From assembly GCF_001653515.1 (NCBI RefSeq), contig NZ_LYOY01000029.1, positions 682,001 through 746,000 of the forward strand: 64,000 nucleotides of DNA, read 5' to 3'. Below the pieces are notes generated by a model. The model did not search any database. It was not told where the DNA came from and saw nothing but the letters and a program-made list of their open reading frames with translations. Numbering within the stretch: the stretch's first letter is position 1; the number at the start of each line of letters is the position of its first letter. This DNA comes from Streptomyces sp. ERV7. GTDB taxonomy: Bacteria > Actinomycetota > Actinomycetes > Streptomycetales > Streptomycetaceae. Below are positions 41,002-48,780 of the stretch, one piece after another. The position numbers were made by a program, and so were the translations under genes.

Positions 41002-41481
41002 ATGGCTTCCCCCACCCTTTCCTCCGCTCTGAACACCGAGCGCGCCAAGCCCTACGCCCTCGGCCTCTTCCGCATCGTCACCGGCTTCCTCTTCGCCTGC
41101 CACGGCGCCGCCTCGCTCTTCGGCTGGTTCGGCGGCGCGGCCGGAACCGGCGGCACCCTGGAGACCGGCGCCTGGCCCAACTGGTACGCGGCGGCCATCC
41201 AGCTCGTCGGCGGTCTGCTGATCATGTCCGGGCTCTTCACCCGCTCCGCCGCCTTCCTCTCCTCGGGCTCCATGGCGTACGCCTACTTCGACGTGCACCA
41301 GTCCGGCGCGCTGCTTCCCCTGCAGAACGGCGGCGAGAACGCCGCGATGTTCAGCTGGGTCTTCCTGCTGCTCGTCTTCACCGGTCCCGGCGCCCTCGCC
41401 CTCGACCAGCTGCTCGGCGCCCGCGCCACCGCCGCCGTGCCGGAGGCCACCGCCGCCGCCCCGGCGGGCACGGCCCGCTGA
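41002..41481 (+). CDS. DoxX family membrane protein
   Basis: 159 residues from ATG 41002 with GAAGGAG upstream. Four membrane helices; LGLFRIVTGFLFACHGAASL and QLVGGLLIMSGLFTRSAAFL are DoxX signatures. Family members take part in redox or thiol stress responses. The 247 bp upstream contain AACTTGAACTTGCAAG (40916-40931) with palindromic CTTGCAAG, a candidate regulator site. Confidence 0.85.
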   Translation: MASPTLSSALNTERAKPYALGLFRIVTGFLFACHGAASLFGWFGGAAGTGGTLETGAWPNWYAAAIQLVGGLLIMSGLFTRSAAFLSSGSMAYAYFDVHQSGALLPLQNGGENAAMFSWVFLLLVFTGPGALALDQLLGARATAAVPEATAAAPAGTAR

Positions 41482-41564
41482 CGCACCGACACACACGCAC
41501 GACCGTCACCGGCTCGCCGGTGACACCCCACCCCCGAACGGAAACCCCATGCGCCCCAGGCGTA

Positions 41565-41584
41565 CGCTGTACGGCTGTACAGCG
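41565..41584. promoter_or_regulatory. Palindromic operator candidate before dedA
   Basis: CGCTGTAC, spacer GGCT, GTACAGCG: a perfect 8-bp inverted repeat between doxX and the duplicated dedA start, suited to a TetR or GntR-type dimer. Confidence 0.5.
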
Positions 41585-41613
41585 ACCCGGCCGCAGACCA
41601 GCGGCAGCGGGGC

Positions 41614-41849
41614 GCATTCCGTTCGGGGGTCGTAGTGCTGGAGAGTGTGGGGTCGCTGACCGGCAGCCCATGGATTTACGCCGTGGTGACCGTCTCCGTT
41701 CTCCTGGACGTGTTCCTTCCGGTCCTGCCCAGCATTCCGTTCGGGGGTCGTAGTGCTGGAGAGTGTGGGGTCGCTGACCGGCAGCCCATGGATTTACGCC
41801 GTGGTGACCGTCTCCGTTCTCCTGGACGTGTTCCTTCCGGTCCTGCCCA
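41614..41849. repeat. 118-bp perfect tandem duplication
   Basis: 41614-41731 and 41732-41849 are identical. The unit covers the dedA start codon and its first 32 codons. Because 118 is not a multiple of three, the first start (GTG 41635) leads out of frame, and only the second (GTG 41753) makes DedA. The junction shows about 2 bp of homology. Confidence 0.9.
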
Positions 41850-42394
41850 GCGGGGTCCTGGTGATCACCGCCGCGACCTCCGCGGCGGCCGGGTCGACCA
41901 CCGCCGCGGGCGCCCCGCACGCCATACGCGACGTGCCCGACCTGCTTCTCCTCGCCGCCTGCGCCGCCGCGGCCTCGGTGCTCGGCGACCTCGTCGCGTA
42001 CCGCCTCGCCTGGCGTGGCGGGGCGCGGCTCGACCGGGCCATCGCCCGCTCCCGCCGGCTGACCCGCGCACAGGAACGTCTCGGCGCCGCACTGAGCCGG
42101 GGCGGCGGCGCGCTCGTCGTCATCGCCCGGTTCGCCCCGGCGGGCCGGTCCGTCGTCTCGCTCGGCGCGGGCGCGGCGCACCGCACCCCCAAGGAGTTCC
42201 TGCCGTGGTCCGCCCTCGCGGGGGTGGTCTGGGCCGGATACAGCGTCAGCCTCGGCTACTTCGGCGGGCGCTGGCTCGGCGCGACCTGGCTCGGCACGGG
42301 CATCTCCGTCCTCGCGCTGTTCGCGGCGGGCTCACTGGCCGCCTATGTGATGCGCCGCCCGAACACGGCCGCGGCCACCAGCCCGGCGGCCTGA
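41753..42394 (+). CDS. DedA/SNARE-associated family membrane protein
   Basis: 213 residues from GTG 41753. LLDVFLPVLPSGVLVITAAT at the N-terminus, VVIARFAPAGRSVVSLGAGA (the conserved RF...P segment) and WSALAGVVWAGYSVSLGYFG are DedA features. Family members move or flip undecaprenyl phosphate or phosphatidylethanolamine. The start region is duplicated in tandem just upstream, which separates this start from the original promoter by 118 bp. Confidence 0.85.
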   Translation: MLESVGSLTGSPWIYAVVTVSVLLDVFLPVLPSGVLVITAATSAAAGSTTAAGAPHAIRDVPDLLLLAACAAAASVLGDLVAYRLAWRGGARLDRAIARSRRLTRAQERLGAALSRGGGALVVIARFAPAGRSVVSLGAGAAHRTPKEFLPWSALAGVVWAGYSVSLGYFGGRWLGATWLGTGISVLALFAAGSLAAYVMRRPNTAAATSPAA

Positions 42395-42418
42395 CCTGCC
42401 GGACCCGAAGGGGTGGGT

Positions 42419-42649
42419 CTAAGCCGGCGTCCTGACCGGCACTCCCCGTATCTCCAGGCCTTCGAGCAGCTCCGCCGTGGCCCGCGCTATCTCGTCCACC
42501 GCCCGGTCGAAGACCTCCCGGTTGTGCGCGGCCGGCGCCCGGAAGCCGGACACCTTGCGCACGTACTGGAGCGCCGCCGCGCGGATCTCGTCGTCGGTGG
42601 CCTCCTCGGGGAGGGCCGGCGGCCTGAGTGTCTTGATGCTTCTGCACAT
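42419..42649 (-). CDS. DUF2277 small protein
   Basis: 76 residues from ATG 42649. MCRSIKTLRPP, TDDEIRAAALQYVRKVSGF and ARATAELLEGLEIRGVPVRT are the conserved parts of DUF2277. Function unknown; the Cys-containing start is invariant in the family. It is divergent from the S4-domain gene and converges on dedA. Confidence 0.88.
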   Translation of the reverse strand: MCRSIKTLRPPALPEEATDDEIRAAALQYVRKVSGFRAPAAHNREVFDRAVDEIARATAELLEGLEIRGVPVRTPA

Positions 42650-42700
42650 GCCTCCAGTGTGACGGGTACCACTGACAACGGCCTCGGTAGAGTCGGAGGC

Positions 42701-43126
42701 ATGGCGGCAGCAGACGAGGCGAAGGCACAGGGGCCCAAGGGGCCGGCGGCGCAGGCGGGCCCCTCGGAGCCCGTACGCATCGACAGCTGGATCTGGTCGG
42801 TACGGCTCACCAAGACGCGTTCCATGGCGGCGACGGCGTGCCGGGCGGGCCATGTCCAGCTCAACGGCGAGCGCGTGAAGCCCGCGCACACCGTAAAGGT
42901 GGGCGACGAGGTACGGCTGCGCCTTGAGGGGCGGGAGCGGATCGTCGTCGTCGCGAAAATCATCCGCAAGCGGGTGGGCGCGGCGATCGCGGCCGAGGCC
43001 TACGTCGACAACAGCCCGCCGCCGCCCGCCCGCTCGGACGTGCTGGCCGCCGGGGTGCGCGACCGGGGCCTGGGCCGGCCGACCAAGCGTGACCGCCGTG
43101 AGATGGAGCGGCTGCGCGGGCTGTAG
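42701..43126 (+). CDS. S4-domain RNA-binding protein (Hsp15-like)
   Basis: 141 residues from ATG 42701 with CGGAGG upstream. RIDSWIWSVRLTKTRSMAAT and HVQLNGERVKPAHTVKVGDE form the S4 domain; the tail RGLGRPTKRDRREMERLRGL is basic. Relatives bind 23S rRNA or stalled large subunits after heat stress. Confidence 0.88.
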   Translation: MAAADEAKAQGPKGPAAQAGPSEPVRIDSWIWSVRLTKTRSMAATACRAGHVQLNGERVKPAHTVKVGDEVRLRLEGRERIVVVAKIIRKRVGAAIAAEAYVDNSPPPPARSDVLAAGVRDRGLGRPTKRDRREMERLRGL

Positions 43127-43244
43127 GGGCTCGCGAGACGTTGGCCTCTGCGTAACTTGGAGGCCAACTCCCGGCGGGGCGGAGTAACTTGGAGGGCGCC
43201 CGGGGGCGAGGGGAGCCCCCGATCCGTCCCTAGAGGAACACGCC

Positions 43245-43529
43245 ATGATCCTGTTGCTACTCGTCCTGGCGCTGGTCCTGTACGGCTTCGGCTTCAGTCT
43301 CGGCGGCATAGTGTTCTGCGTCGCCGTGGTGGCCGTACTCTTCAGCGCCCCACGCCGTGGCCGCTCCACGGCTCCGACCGGCGGCTCGTCCGGAGCCGGT
43401 GGAGCCGGCCGTGGCACGGACACGGACTACCGGGCCTACCGCGCCCGCCGGGACCGTATGGACCGGTGGGAGCGGCGCTACCGCAGGGAGCGGCAGAGCC
43501 GTCTGTTCTCCCTGCGCCGCCCCAACTGA
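43245..43529 (+). CDS. Small membrane protein with basic tail
   Basis: 94 residues from ATG 43245 (AGAGGA upstream). Residues 1-33 are one or two hydrophobic helices; then a Gly/Ser/Ala linker and an Arg/Tyr-rich tail. No family recognised. A strong bidirectional terminator follows. Confidence 0.65.
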   Translation: MILLLLVLALVLYGFGFSLGGIVFCVAVVAVLFSAPRRGRSTAPTGGSSGAGGAGRGTDTDYRAYRARRDRMDRWERRYRRERQSRLFSLRRPN

Positions 43530-43591
43530 ACGAGCGCCACTGATCGAGCGCCACCGAACGACAGCACACCGGGCACGAACCACGCGCGCGA

Positions 43592-43620
43592 GGGCCCCGG
43601 ACCATGACGGTCCGGGGCCC
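43592..43620. terminator. Bidirectional terminator
   Basis: GGGCCCCGGACC, loop ATGAC, GGTCCGGGGCCC: a perfect 12-bp stem between the convergent small membrane protein gene and cbtA. Confidence 0.85.
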
Positions 43621-43639
43621 CCGTACGCGAGGCGCGCGG

Positions 43640-44422
43640 TCAGTGGGCGGCCGCGGCCTTGCTGTCGCCGCTGTTGACGGACTTGCCCGGGCGCCGGGAC
43701 TCGGCCGTGGCGGGCCCGGTCACCAGGAGCCGTTCGGCGAGGTGGCCGAAGACCAGCCCGAAGCCGGCCCACAGGGTGAGCTGGATGGCGAGGGCCGCCA
43801 GGCGGAACTTCCACAGCAGCATCGCCGGGAATTCCTTGGGCACCTCGTTGACGGCGGGCAGGAACGCGTACGCGAGCCCGATGGCGACCAGGAAGGCGGC
43901 CGAGGCGGCGACGGTGGCGTTCCAGTTGCCGAGGCGGGGCGCGAGCCGCTTGCCGAGGATCACGGCGGAGACGGCGAGCAGCACGCTCAGCGCGATCATC
44001 AGGAAGTACAGGGCGGTGCGTTTGCCGATCGTGTCGGGGTCACCGACCGACGGCGGGTTCGCCGGGTACTTCAGGAACGGGACGACGTAGACGGTCAGGA
44101 GCGCGCCGAGCGAGACGAACGCCGCCGTGGCGCGCGGCCCGAACCGGCCGATGCGGCCGAGCGCGACGCAGAAGGCGAGCGCGGCGATACCGCCGATGGC
44201 CACGCCGAACACGAGCACACCGGTGGCGAGACCGCCGGTGGCCTGCAGGGTGCGGCTGAACACCTCTTCACCGTGCTCGTGCGCGTGCGCCTCTTCGAAG
44301 TCGATGGCCGCGTCCACCCGGGGCTCGCCCAGGACGTACGCCACGAGGAGCGCGAGGGCGCCCGCCGCGAGACCGGCGATCATGCCCCGCACCAGCAGGG
44401 CTCTGACGGACAGGGAGTTCAC
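43640..44422 (-). CDS. cbtA: CbtA cobalt transporter subunit
   Basis: 260 residues from GTG 44422. Five to six membrane helices; EEAHAHEHGEEVFSRTLQ is a His-rich loop expected to bind cobalt and is typical of CbtA. ALTVYVVPFLKYPANPPSVG-like segment and GNWNATVAASAAFLVAIG are family features. CbtA with CbtB imports cobalt for cobalamin synthesis. It follows cbtB by 17 bp, so both are under the cobalamin riboswitch. Confidence 0.88.
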   Translation of the reverse strand: MNSLSVRALLVRGMIAGLAAGALALLVAYVLGEPRVDAAIDFEEAHAHEHGEEVFSRTLQATGGLATGVLVFGVAIGGIAALAFCVALGRIGRFGPRATAAFVSLGALLTVYVVPFLKYPANPPSVGDPDTIGKRTALYFLMIALSVLLAVSAVILGKRLAPRLGNWNATVAASAAFLVAIGLAYAFLPAVNEVPKEFPAMLLWKFRLAALAIQLTLWAGFGLVFGHLAERLLVTGPATAESRRPGKSVNSGDSKAAAAH

Positions 44423-44439
44423 GAGTCGTTCCCCTGGTC

Positions 44440-44664
44440 TCAGTGGCAGGGGAAGCCGAGCAGGTGGCGCCCGTCGTGCAGCCACTCATGGACGTTCTCA
44501 CCGGAGAAGACGCTGGTGGCGCCCTGCTCGGAGCCCACGAAGTAGAGCAGCACGAGCATGAGGATGCCGAAGAAGAGCGCCCAGGGAGCGATCGCCTTGA
44601 GCGATATGGGGGTGATGGCCGGCGTTGCTTCTGCGCTCGGCGCAGGGGCGGCGGAGAGTGCCAC
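44440..44664 (-). CDS. cbtB: CbtB cobalt transporter subunit
   Basis: 74 residues from ATG 44664. One membrane helix (about 25-45) and the C-terminal motif HEWLHDGRHLLGFPCH, whose histidines are the CbtB metal-binding signature. First gene of the operon; AGGAGG lies 8 nt upstream of the start. The cobalamin riboswitch ends 48 bp upstream. Confidence 0.9.
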   Translation of the reverse strand: MALSAAPAPSAEATPAITPISLKAIAPWALFFGILMLVLLYFVGSEQGATSVFSGENVHEWLHDGRHLLGFPCH

Positions 44665-44712
44665 GGCAGAACCTCCTGGGGAACACGCGTCCCGGTCATT
44701 GGTGCCTTTGTC

Positions 44713-44820
44713 GACGGTGGTGGGTCTGACTTCCCCGTCTTCGCCCCCTGTTGAGGGAGCTCGCCGGGTTCACAGTGGCGCGACCGTGCCGGAATCTCAC
44801 CGGGCTTCCTTCACACCGTC
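44713..44820 (-). ncRNA. Cobalamin riboswitch controlling cbtBA
   Basis: On the minus strand: GACGGTGTGAAGGAAGCCC, GGTGAGATTCCGGCACGGTC, the B12-box GCGCCACTGTGA, and AAGTCAGACCCACC closing with CACCGTC, which pairs with the 5' GACGGTG. These are the conserved blocks of the AdoCbl aptamer. It sits between the promoter and cbtB, so cobalamin should shut off cobalt uptake, probably at translation since the 3' part is close to AGGAGG. Confidence 0.92.
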
Positions 44821-44923
44821 TTTATGTCGACGAGACCGTACCGCGTGAGGGACCGCGCCGCTACGGCGCGCGGGTGCACAACCCCCGCGCGAAGTGCGTG
44901 AACGGCCGTGCTCTGCTTGACCC

Positions 44924-45283
44924 ATGACCGTACGCGTGATGTTGATCTCACCCCCGGCCGACCGCTACGCGCGCGAGGCGAGAGTCGGCGACGACGCGGC
45001 CGCCCCGGACGAGGGCGCCCTGCGCCGGGTCAAGGACGCGGCGGCGGCGCTGCCGGTGCCGGCCCGTCGGCTGAAACCGCCGTCCTCCCTCTACGAGTTG
45101 GCGGACGGCCTGCCCACGGGCGACGAACCGGCCCTGGCCGACTGGGATCTGGGCGGCTGGCGGGGGCGGCGGCTGGACGAGCTGAGCACCGTGGACCCCA
45201 CGGGCGTACGGGCGTGGCTCACCGATCCCGGGGCGGCGCCGCACGGCGGGGAGAGCCTGCTGGCGCTGGTCGCGCGCGTGGGC
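44924..45283 (+). pseudogene. Truncated first copy of the phosphatase-like gene
   Basis: First 120 codons of the gene completed at 45540-46103 (through LLALVARVG), then fused to the copied riboswitch region; the open frame ends at 45370 with 29 foreign residues. The conserved second half is missing. Confidence 0.9.
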
Positions 45284-45328
45284 AGAACCTCCTGGGGAAC
45301 ACGCGTCCCGGTCATTGGTGCCTTTGTC

Positions 45329-45436
45329 GACGGTGGTGGGTCTGACTTCCCCGTCTTCGCCCCCTGTTGAGGGAGCTCGCCGGGTTCACAGTGGCGCGAC
45401 CGTGCCGGAATCTCACCGGGCTTCCTTCACACCGTC
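45329..45436 (-). ncRNA. Cobalamin riboswitch, orphan second copy
   Basis: Exact copy of 44713-44820, 616 bp on. On its strand it now leads antisense into the truncated phosphatase copy rather than into cbtB. Its copied ribosome site has no start codon of cbtB after it. Confidence 0.9.
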
Positions 45437-45539
45437 TTTATGTCGACGAGACCGTACCGCGTGAGGGACCGCGCCGCTACGGCGCGCGGGTGCACAACCC
45501 CCGCGCGAAGTGCGTGAACGGCCGTGCTCTGCTTGACCC

Positions 45540-46103
45540 ATGACCGTACGCGTGATGTTGATCTCACCCCCGGCCGACCGCTACGCGCGCGAGGCGAGAG
45601 TCGGCGACGACGCGGCCGCCCCGGACGAGGGCGCCCTGCGCCGGGTCAAGGACGCGGCGGCGGCGCTGCCGGTGCCGGCCCGTCGGCTGAAACCGCCGTC
45701 CTCCCTCTACGAGTTGGCGGACGGCCTGCCCACGGGCGACGAACCGGCCCTGGCCGACTGGGATCTGGGCGGCTGGCGGGGGCGGCGGCTGGACGAGCTG
45801 AGCACCGTGGACCCCACGGGCGTACGGGCGTGGCTCACCGATCCCGGGGCGGCGCCGCACGGCGGGGAGAGCCTGCTGGCGCTGGTCGCGCGCGTGGGCG
45901 TGTGGCTGGACACGCTCCCGGAGGCGGGCGGCCGCGTCCTCGCGGTCGCCTCCCCCGCGGTGGTCCGCGCGGCCGTGACCCACGCCCTGGCGCTGCCGCC
46001 CGCCTCCTTCTGGCGGCTCGACGTGGCCCCGCTGTCCCTGACGGAGCTCTCGGGCCGCTCGGGCCGCTGGAACCTGCGGTGCGGGCGGCCCGCGGAGGGC
46101 TGA
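45540..46103 (+). CDS. Degenerate histidine-phosphatase-like protein
   Basis: 187 residues from ATG 45540. The overall order MTVRVMLISPPADRYAREAR, ADWDLGGWRGRRLDEL, PHGGESLLALVARVGVWLDT and RVLAVASPAVVRAAVTHALA follows the histidine phosphatase fold, but the RHG triad is replaced by SPP and the second catalytic His by SPA. So it is probably not a phosphatase but a binding or regulatory relative. Such genes often sit beside cbtAB in Streptomyces and may belong to cobalt/cobalamin handling. Confidence 0.75.
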   Translation: MTVRVMLISPPADRYAREARVGDDAAAPDEGALRRVKDAAAALPVPARRLKPPSSLYELADGLPTGDEPALADWDLGGWRGRRLDELSTVDPTGVRAWLTDPGAAPHGGESLLALVARVGVWLDTLPEAGGRVLAVASPAVVRAAVTHALALPPASFWRLDVAPLSLTELSGRSGRWNLRCGRPAEG

Positions 46104-46124
46104 GCGAGGGCCGGGCGGGAGGCG

Positions 46125-46177
46125 GGTGCGAGCCAGTGGCCGGGGCCTGGTGGTGCGAGCCAGTGGCCGGGGCCTGG
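46125..46177. repeat. Two 26-bp direct repeats (period 27)
   Basis: GGTGCGAGCCAGTGGCCGGG plus GCCTGG occurs at 46125 and 46152, between the phosphatase-like gene and its terminator. Confidence 0.7.
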
Positions 46178-46182
46178 TGCGC

Positions 46183-46216
46183 CGAAGGCCCCCGCCGTGA
46201 TCAGCGGGGGCCTTCG
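46183..46216. terminator. Bidirectional terminator near tRNA-Val
   Basis: CGAAGGCCCCCGC and GCGGGGGCCTTCG form a perfect 13-bp stem, serving the phosphatase-like gene on one strand and the tRNA on the other. Confidence 0.85.
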
Positions 46217-46224
46217 GTACCGGG

Positions 46225-46296
46225 TGGGCATGGACGGTTTCGAACCGCCGACATCTGCTTTGTAAGAGCAGCGCTCTACCCCTGAGCTACACGCCC
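46225..46296 (-). tRNA. tRNA-Val (anticodon UAC)
   Basis: 72 nt on the minus strand. Acceptor GGGCGTG pairs with CATGCCC (one G-U), the D arm TAGCTCAGGGGTAGAGC, anticodon arm CTGCT-CTTACAA-AGCAG with anticodon TAC, and T arm GGCGGTTCGAAACCGTC are all present. CCA is not encoded. No integrated element is seen next to it. Confidence 0.93.
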
Positions 46297-46474
46297 GGGC
46301 ACATCCGTGGATGAGGGAACAGCGTACATGGCCTCCGGGGCAGGGCCGCAAACCCGTTCGCGGCGGGCCGGGCGGCGGGGCGGTCGGCGAGGCGGTGCGA
46401 ACTAATCGGCCGGTGTGTTCGTCCTTACTGGTGGGAGAATGAACCGGCAGGCGGACACGGCACGGGAGAGGGAT

Positions 46475-47881
46475 GTGACGGCGACACACGCGCGGCGGTA
46501 CAGCAGAGCGGGTGCCATCGTCCCCGGAGTCGGAGTCGGTGTCGGTGTCGCGGCCCGGCGGGCCCTCGGGGACGCGCTCGCGCTCGTCGCGCTGCCGCTG
46601 GTGCTCGGGGCCGCGCTGCTGCCCGCGGCGTTCGCCGGAGGCGGGACGCGCCGGTGGTTCGGCGGGCGCGGCGAGAGCGTCCGGGCGGACGCGCAGGCGG
46701 CCAAGGACGCGGCGGCCGCGGCCTTCTACGAGCTGGACACCGCCCAGCGCGATCTGCGGATCTCCATCGAGACGATCACCGCCGTGGACAGCTCGCCGCG
46801 CGCCCGCAAGGCCGTGGACGACTTCGCGGCGCTCGGCCGGCGGATCGACGAGGTCAGCAACGACTACATCACCGCGGTCGACGCGCACGACCTGGACCGC
46901 GACGACCTGGACGCCTCGGTGGCCTCCCGGGCCCGGGGCGAGCTGACGAAGGCCAAGGACGACCTCGTACGGGTCAAGGGCGAGCTGGACCGGTTCGAGC
47001 AGAGCCTGGGGCCGCTGCTCTCCACCGCCGAGACCCAGCTGGCCCGGCTCGCCCCCGCCGTGGAGCGGGCGCGACAGGCGCTCCTCGCCGCGAGCACCGC
47101 TCTCGATTCGGTGCGGGCGTCCGGAATGAGAGCGGACGATCTCGCCGCCCGGCTCGCCGCGCTCGGCCCCGAGCTGACCCGGCTCAACCAGGGCGCCGGA
47201 GCGCACGGCGTGCCCGAGACCCTGGAGCGGGCCGACCGGGTGCTGAGGGAGGCCGAGGGCGTGCGCGCCGAGGCCGAGCGGCTGCCCGAGCGGGCCGCCG
47301 AGATCGACCGCCGACTGGTCTCGCTGCGTACGCGCGCGCAGGCGCTGACCACCCGGGCCGGGACCGTCGACCCGGTCCTGAGCGAGCTGCGGCGCCGGTT
47401 CGCGGCCGCCTGCTGGCAGGACCTCCAGCAGGTCCCCGACCAGGCGCTGGCGAACGTACGGCAGGCCGAGGACAAGCTCAAGGAGGCGGGCGCCGCGCGC
47501 GACGAGCAGCGCTGGGCCGACGCGACCTCCCGGCTGAGCACGGTCAGGGCGCTGCTCAACTCCACCGACGAGGCGGTCTCGGCCGCCGGGGACCGGCTGC
47601 AACGGCTCAACGCCGTGGCGAAGGACCCGCAGCAGGAGATCCAGCGGACGCGGTTCGCGATCCGGGACGCCCAGCGACTGGCGATGTCCGGCCGCAACAC
47701 CCCGGACCCGCGCCACGCCCGTCCGCTCGACGACGCCGTGGCGCGCCTGGAGCGCGCGATCGCCACGCTGGAGGGCCGCCACCCCGACTACTGGCACTTC
47801 CTCACCGAGACCGAGGAGGTCCGGCAGGCCGTCGCGCGCGTGGTGGCCCAGATCCGCGAGGAGCGGGGGCACGGCGCCTGA
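46475..47881 (+). CDS. Coiled-coil membrane protein of unknown function
   Basis: 468 residues from GTG 46475 (GGGAGAGG upstream; ATG 46439 is in frame). One hydrophobic region, LGDALALVALPLVLGAALLP, near the N-terminus, then about 400 residues of Ala/Arg/Glu/Leu-rich helix with strong coiled-coil character. Resembles large Streptomyces coiled-coil hypotheticals; no domain recognised. Confidence 0.72.
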   Translation: MTATHARRYSRAGAIVPGVGVGVGVAARRALGDALALVALPLVLGAALLPAAFAGGGTRRWFGGRGESVRADAQAAKDAAAAAFYELDTAQRDLRISIETITAVDSSPRARKAVDDFAALGRRIDEVSNDYITAVDAHDLDRDDLDASVASRARGELTKAKDDLVRVKGELDRFEQSLGPLLSTAETQLARLAPAVERARQALLAASTALDSVRASGMRADDLAARLAALGPELTRLNQGAGAHGVPETLERADRVLREAEGVRAEAERLPERAAEIDRRLVSLRTRAQALTTRAGTVDPVLSELRRRFAAACWQDLQQVPDQALANVRQAEDKLKEAGAARDEQRWADATSRLSTVRALLNSTDEAVSAAGDRLQRLNAVAKDPQQEIQRTRFAIRDAQRLAMSGRNTPDPRHARPLDDAVARLERAIATLEGRHPDYWHFLTETEEVRQAVARVVAQIREERGHGA

Positions 47882-47960
47882 CGGGCGTCACGGGGACGAG
47901 TTGTCGCCGCCGCGCCGCGGGCGGATCCTGGGAGGTACGGACGACACGAGGAGGCCGCCC

Positions 47961-48518
47961 ATGGCCACCCAGCCGCTTCATCCCGTGCGCCACCCCCTGC
48001 GCACCCCCCATGTGTCCCTCGACGAGCATCTGCCCGTCGACCACCGGCTGAGCCAGGTGTACCGCTTCGGCGCCGGAATCATGGGGCTCTTCCTGCTCGT
48101 CTTCGGCATCCTGGGGCTCACCCACAACATCGGGTTCTTCGACACCGGCGGGAAAGAGGTCGCCGGGCTGAGCACCAACGGCACGCTCAGCGTGATCTCG
48201 ATCGTCGTCGGGGCGCTGCTCCTGTACGGCATGGTCAAGGGCGGCAACCTGGCGTCCTGGATGAACATGTCGCTCGGGGTGCTGTTCCTGATCAGCGGGT
48301 TCGTGAACCTGGCCCTGCTCGACCGGGGCTCGGCGAACTTCCTCGCCTTCAAGATGCAGAACGTGATCTTCAGCTTCCTGGTCGGCCTGGCACTGATGGT
48401 CTTCGGGATGTACGGGCGGGTGAGCAGCCATCTGCCGCACGACAACCCGTACTGGAGGGCGCGGCGCGAGGCGGAGGCGCAGGCGGAGCCGGGCGTGCGG
48501 GAACGGCCGCTGCGCTGA
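47961..48518 (+). CDS. DUF4383 membrane protein
   Basis: 185 residues from ATG 47961, GGAGG 7 nt upstream. VDHRLSQVYRFGAGIMGLFL and SWMNMSLGVLFLISGFVNLA are DUF4383 features; four membrane helices. Function unknown. Confidence 0.82.
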   Translation: MATQPLHPVRHPLRTPHVSLDEHLPVDHRLSQVYRFGAGIMGLFLLVFGILGLTHNIGFFDTGGKEVAGLSTNGTLSVISIVVGALLLYGMVKGGNLASWMNMSLGVLFLISGFVNLALLDRGSANFLAFKMQNVIFSFLVGLALMVFGMYGRVSSHLPHDNPYWRARREAEAQAEPGVRERPLR

Positions 48519-48556
48519 GCGGCACACGGCGGCGGCACGCCCGTTAGCCTGGGGCC

Positions 48557-48772
48557 ATGCCTCGCTATGACTACCGCTGCCGCTCGTGCGGCGACACGTT
48601 CGAGCTCAGCCGTCCGATGGCCGAGTCCGCCGCTCCCGCGGTGTGCCCCGAGGGGCACGAGGACACGGTGAAGCTGCTGTCCACCGTGGCCGTGGGCGGG
48701 ATGGCCAAGGGTGCGCCCGCGCCGTCCGGCGGGGGTGGTGGTGGCTGCTGCGGCGGAGGCTGCTGCGGCTAG
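48557..48772 (+). CDS. FmdB-family zinc ribbon protein
   Basis: 71 residues from ATG 48557. PRYDYRCRSCGDTFELSRPM carries the CxxC of the FmdB ribbon; the second metal pair is AVCPEGHED with Cys and His. The tail is a Gly/Cys run, GGGGGGCCGGGCCG, that could hold extra metal. Confidence 0.87.
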   Translation: MPRYDYRCRSCGDTFELSRPMAESAAPAVCPEGHEDTVKLLSTVAVGGMAKGAPAPSGGGGGGCCGGGCCG

Positions 48773-48780
48773 GCGCGCCG

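Larger units (their letters stand above)
44665..45896. repeat. 616-bp tandem duplication
   Basis: 44665-45280 and 45281-45896 are identical direct copies. The unit begins right after the cbtB start codon and ends inside the histidine-phosphatase gene, so it contains the riboswitch, both promoters and the first 120 codons of the phosphatase. The joint shows 3 bp (GGC) of homology. Confidence 0.92.

Noticed and set aside
46225..46296. tRNA-Val as attachment site of an integrated element
   Set aside because: No integrase gene or second copy of the tRNA 3' end is visible on either side.
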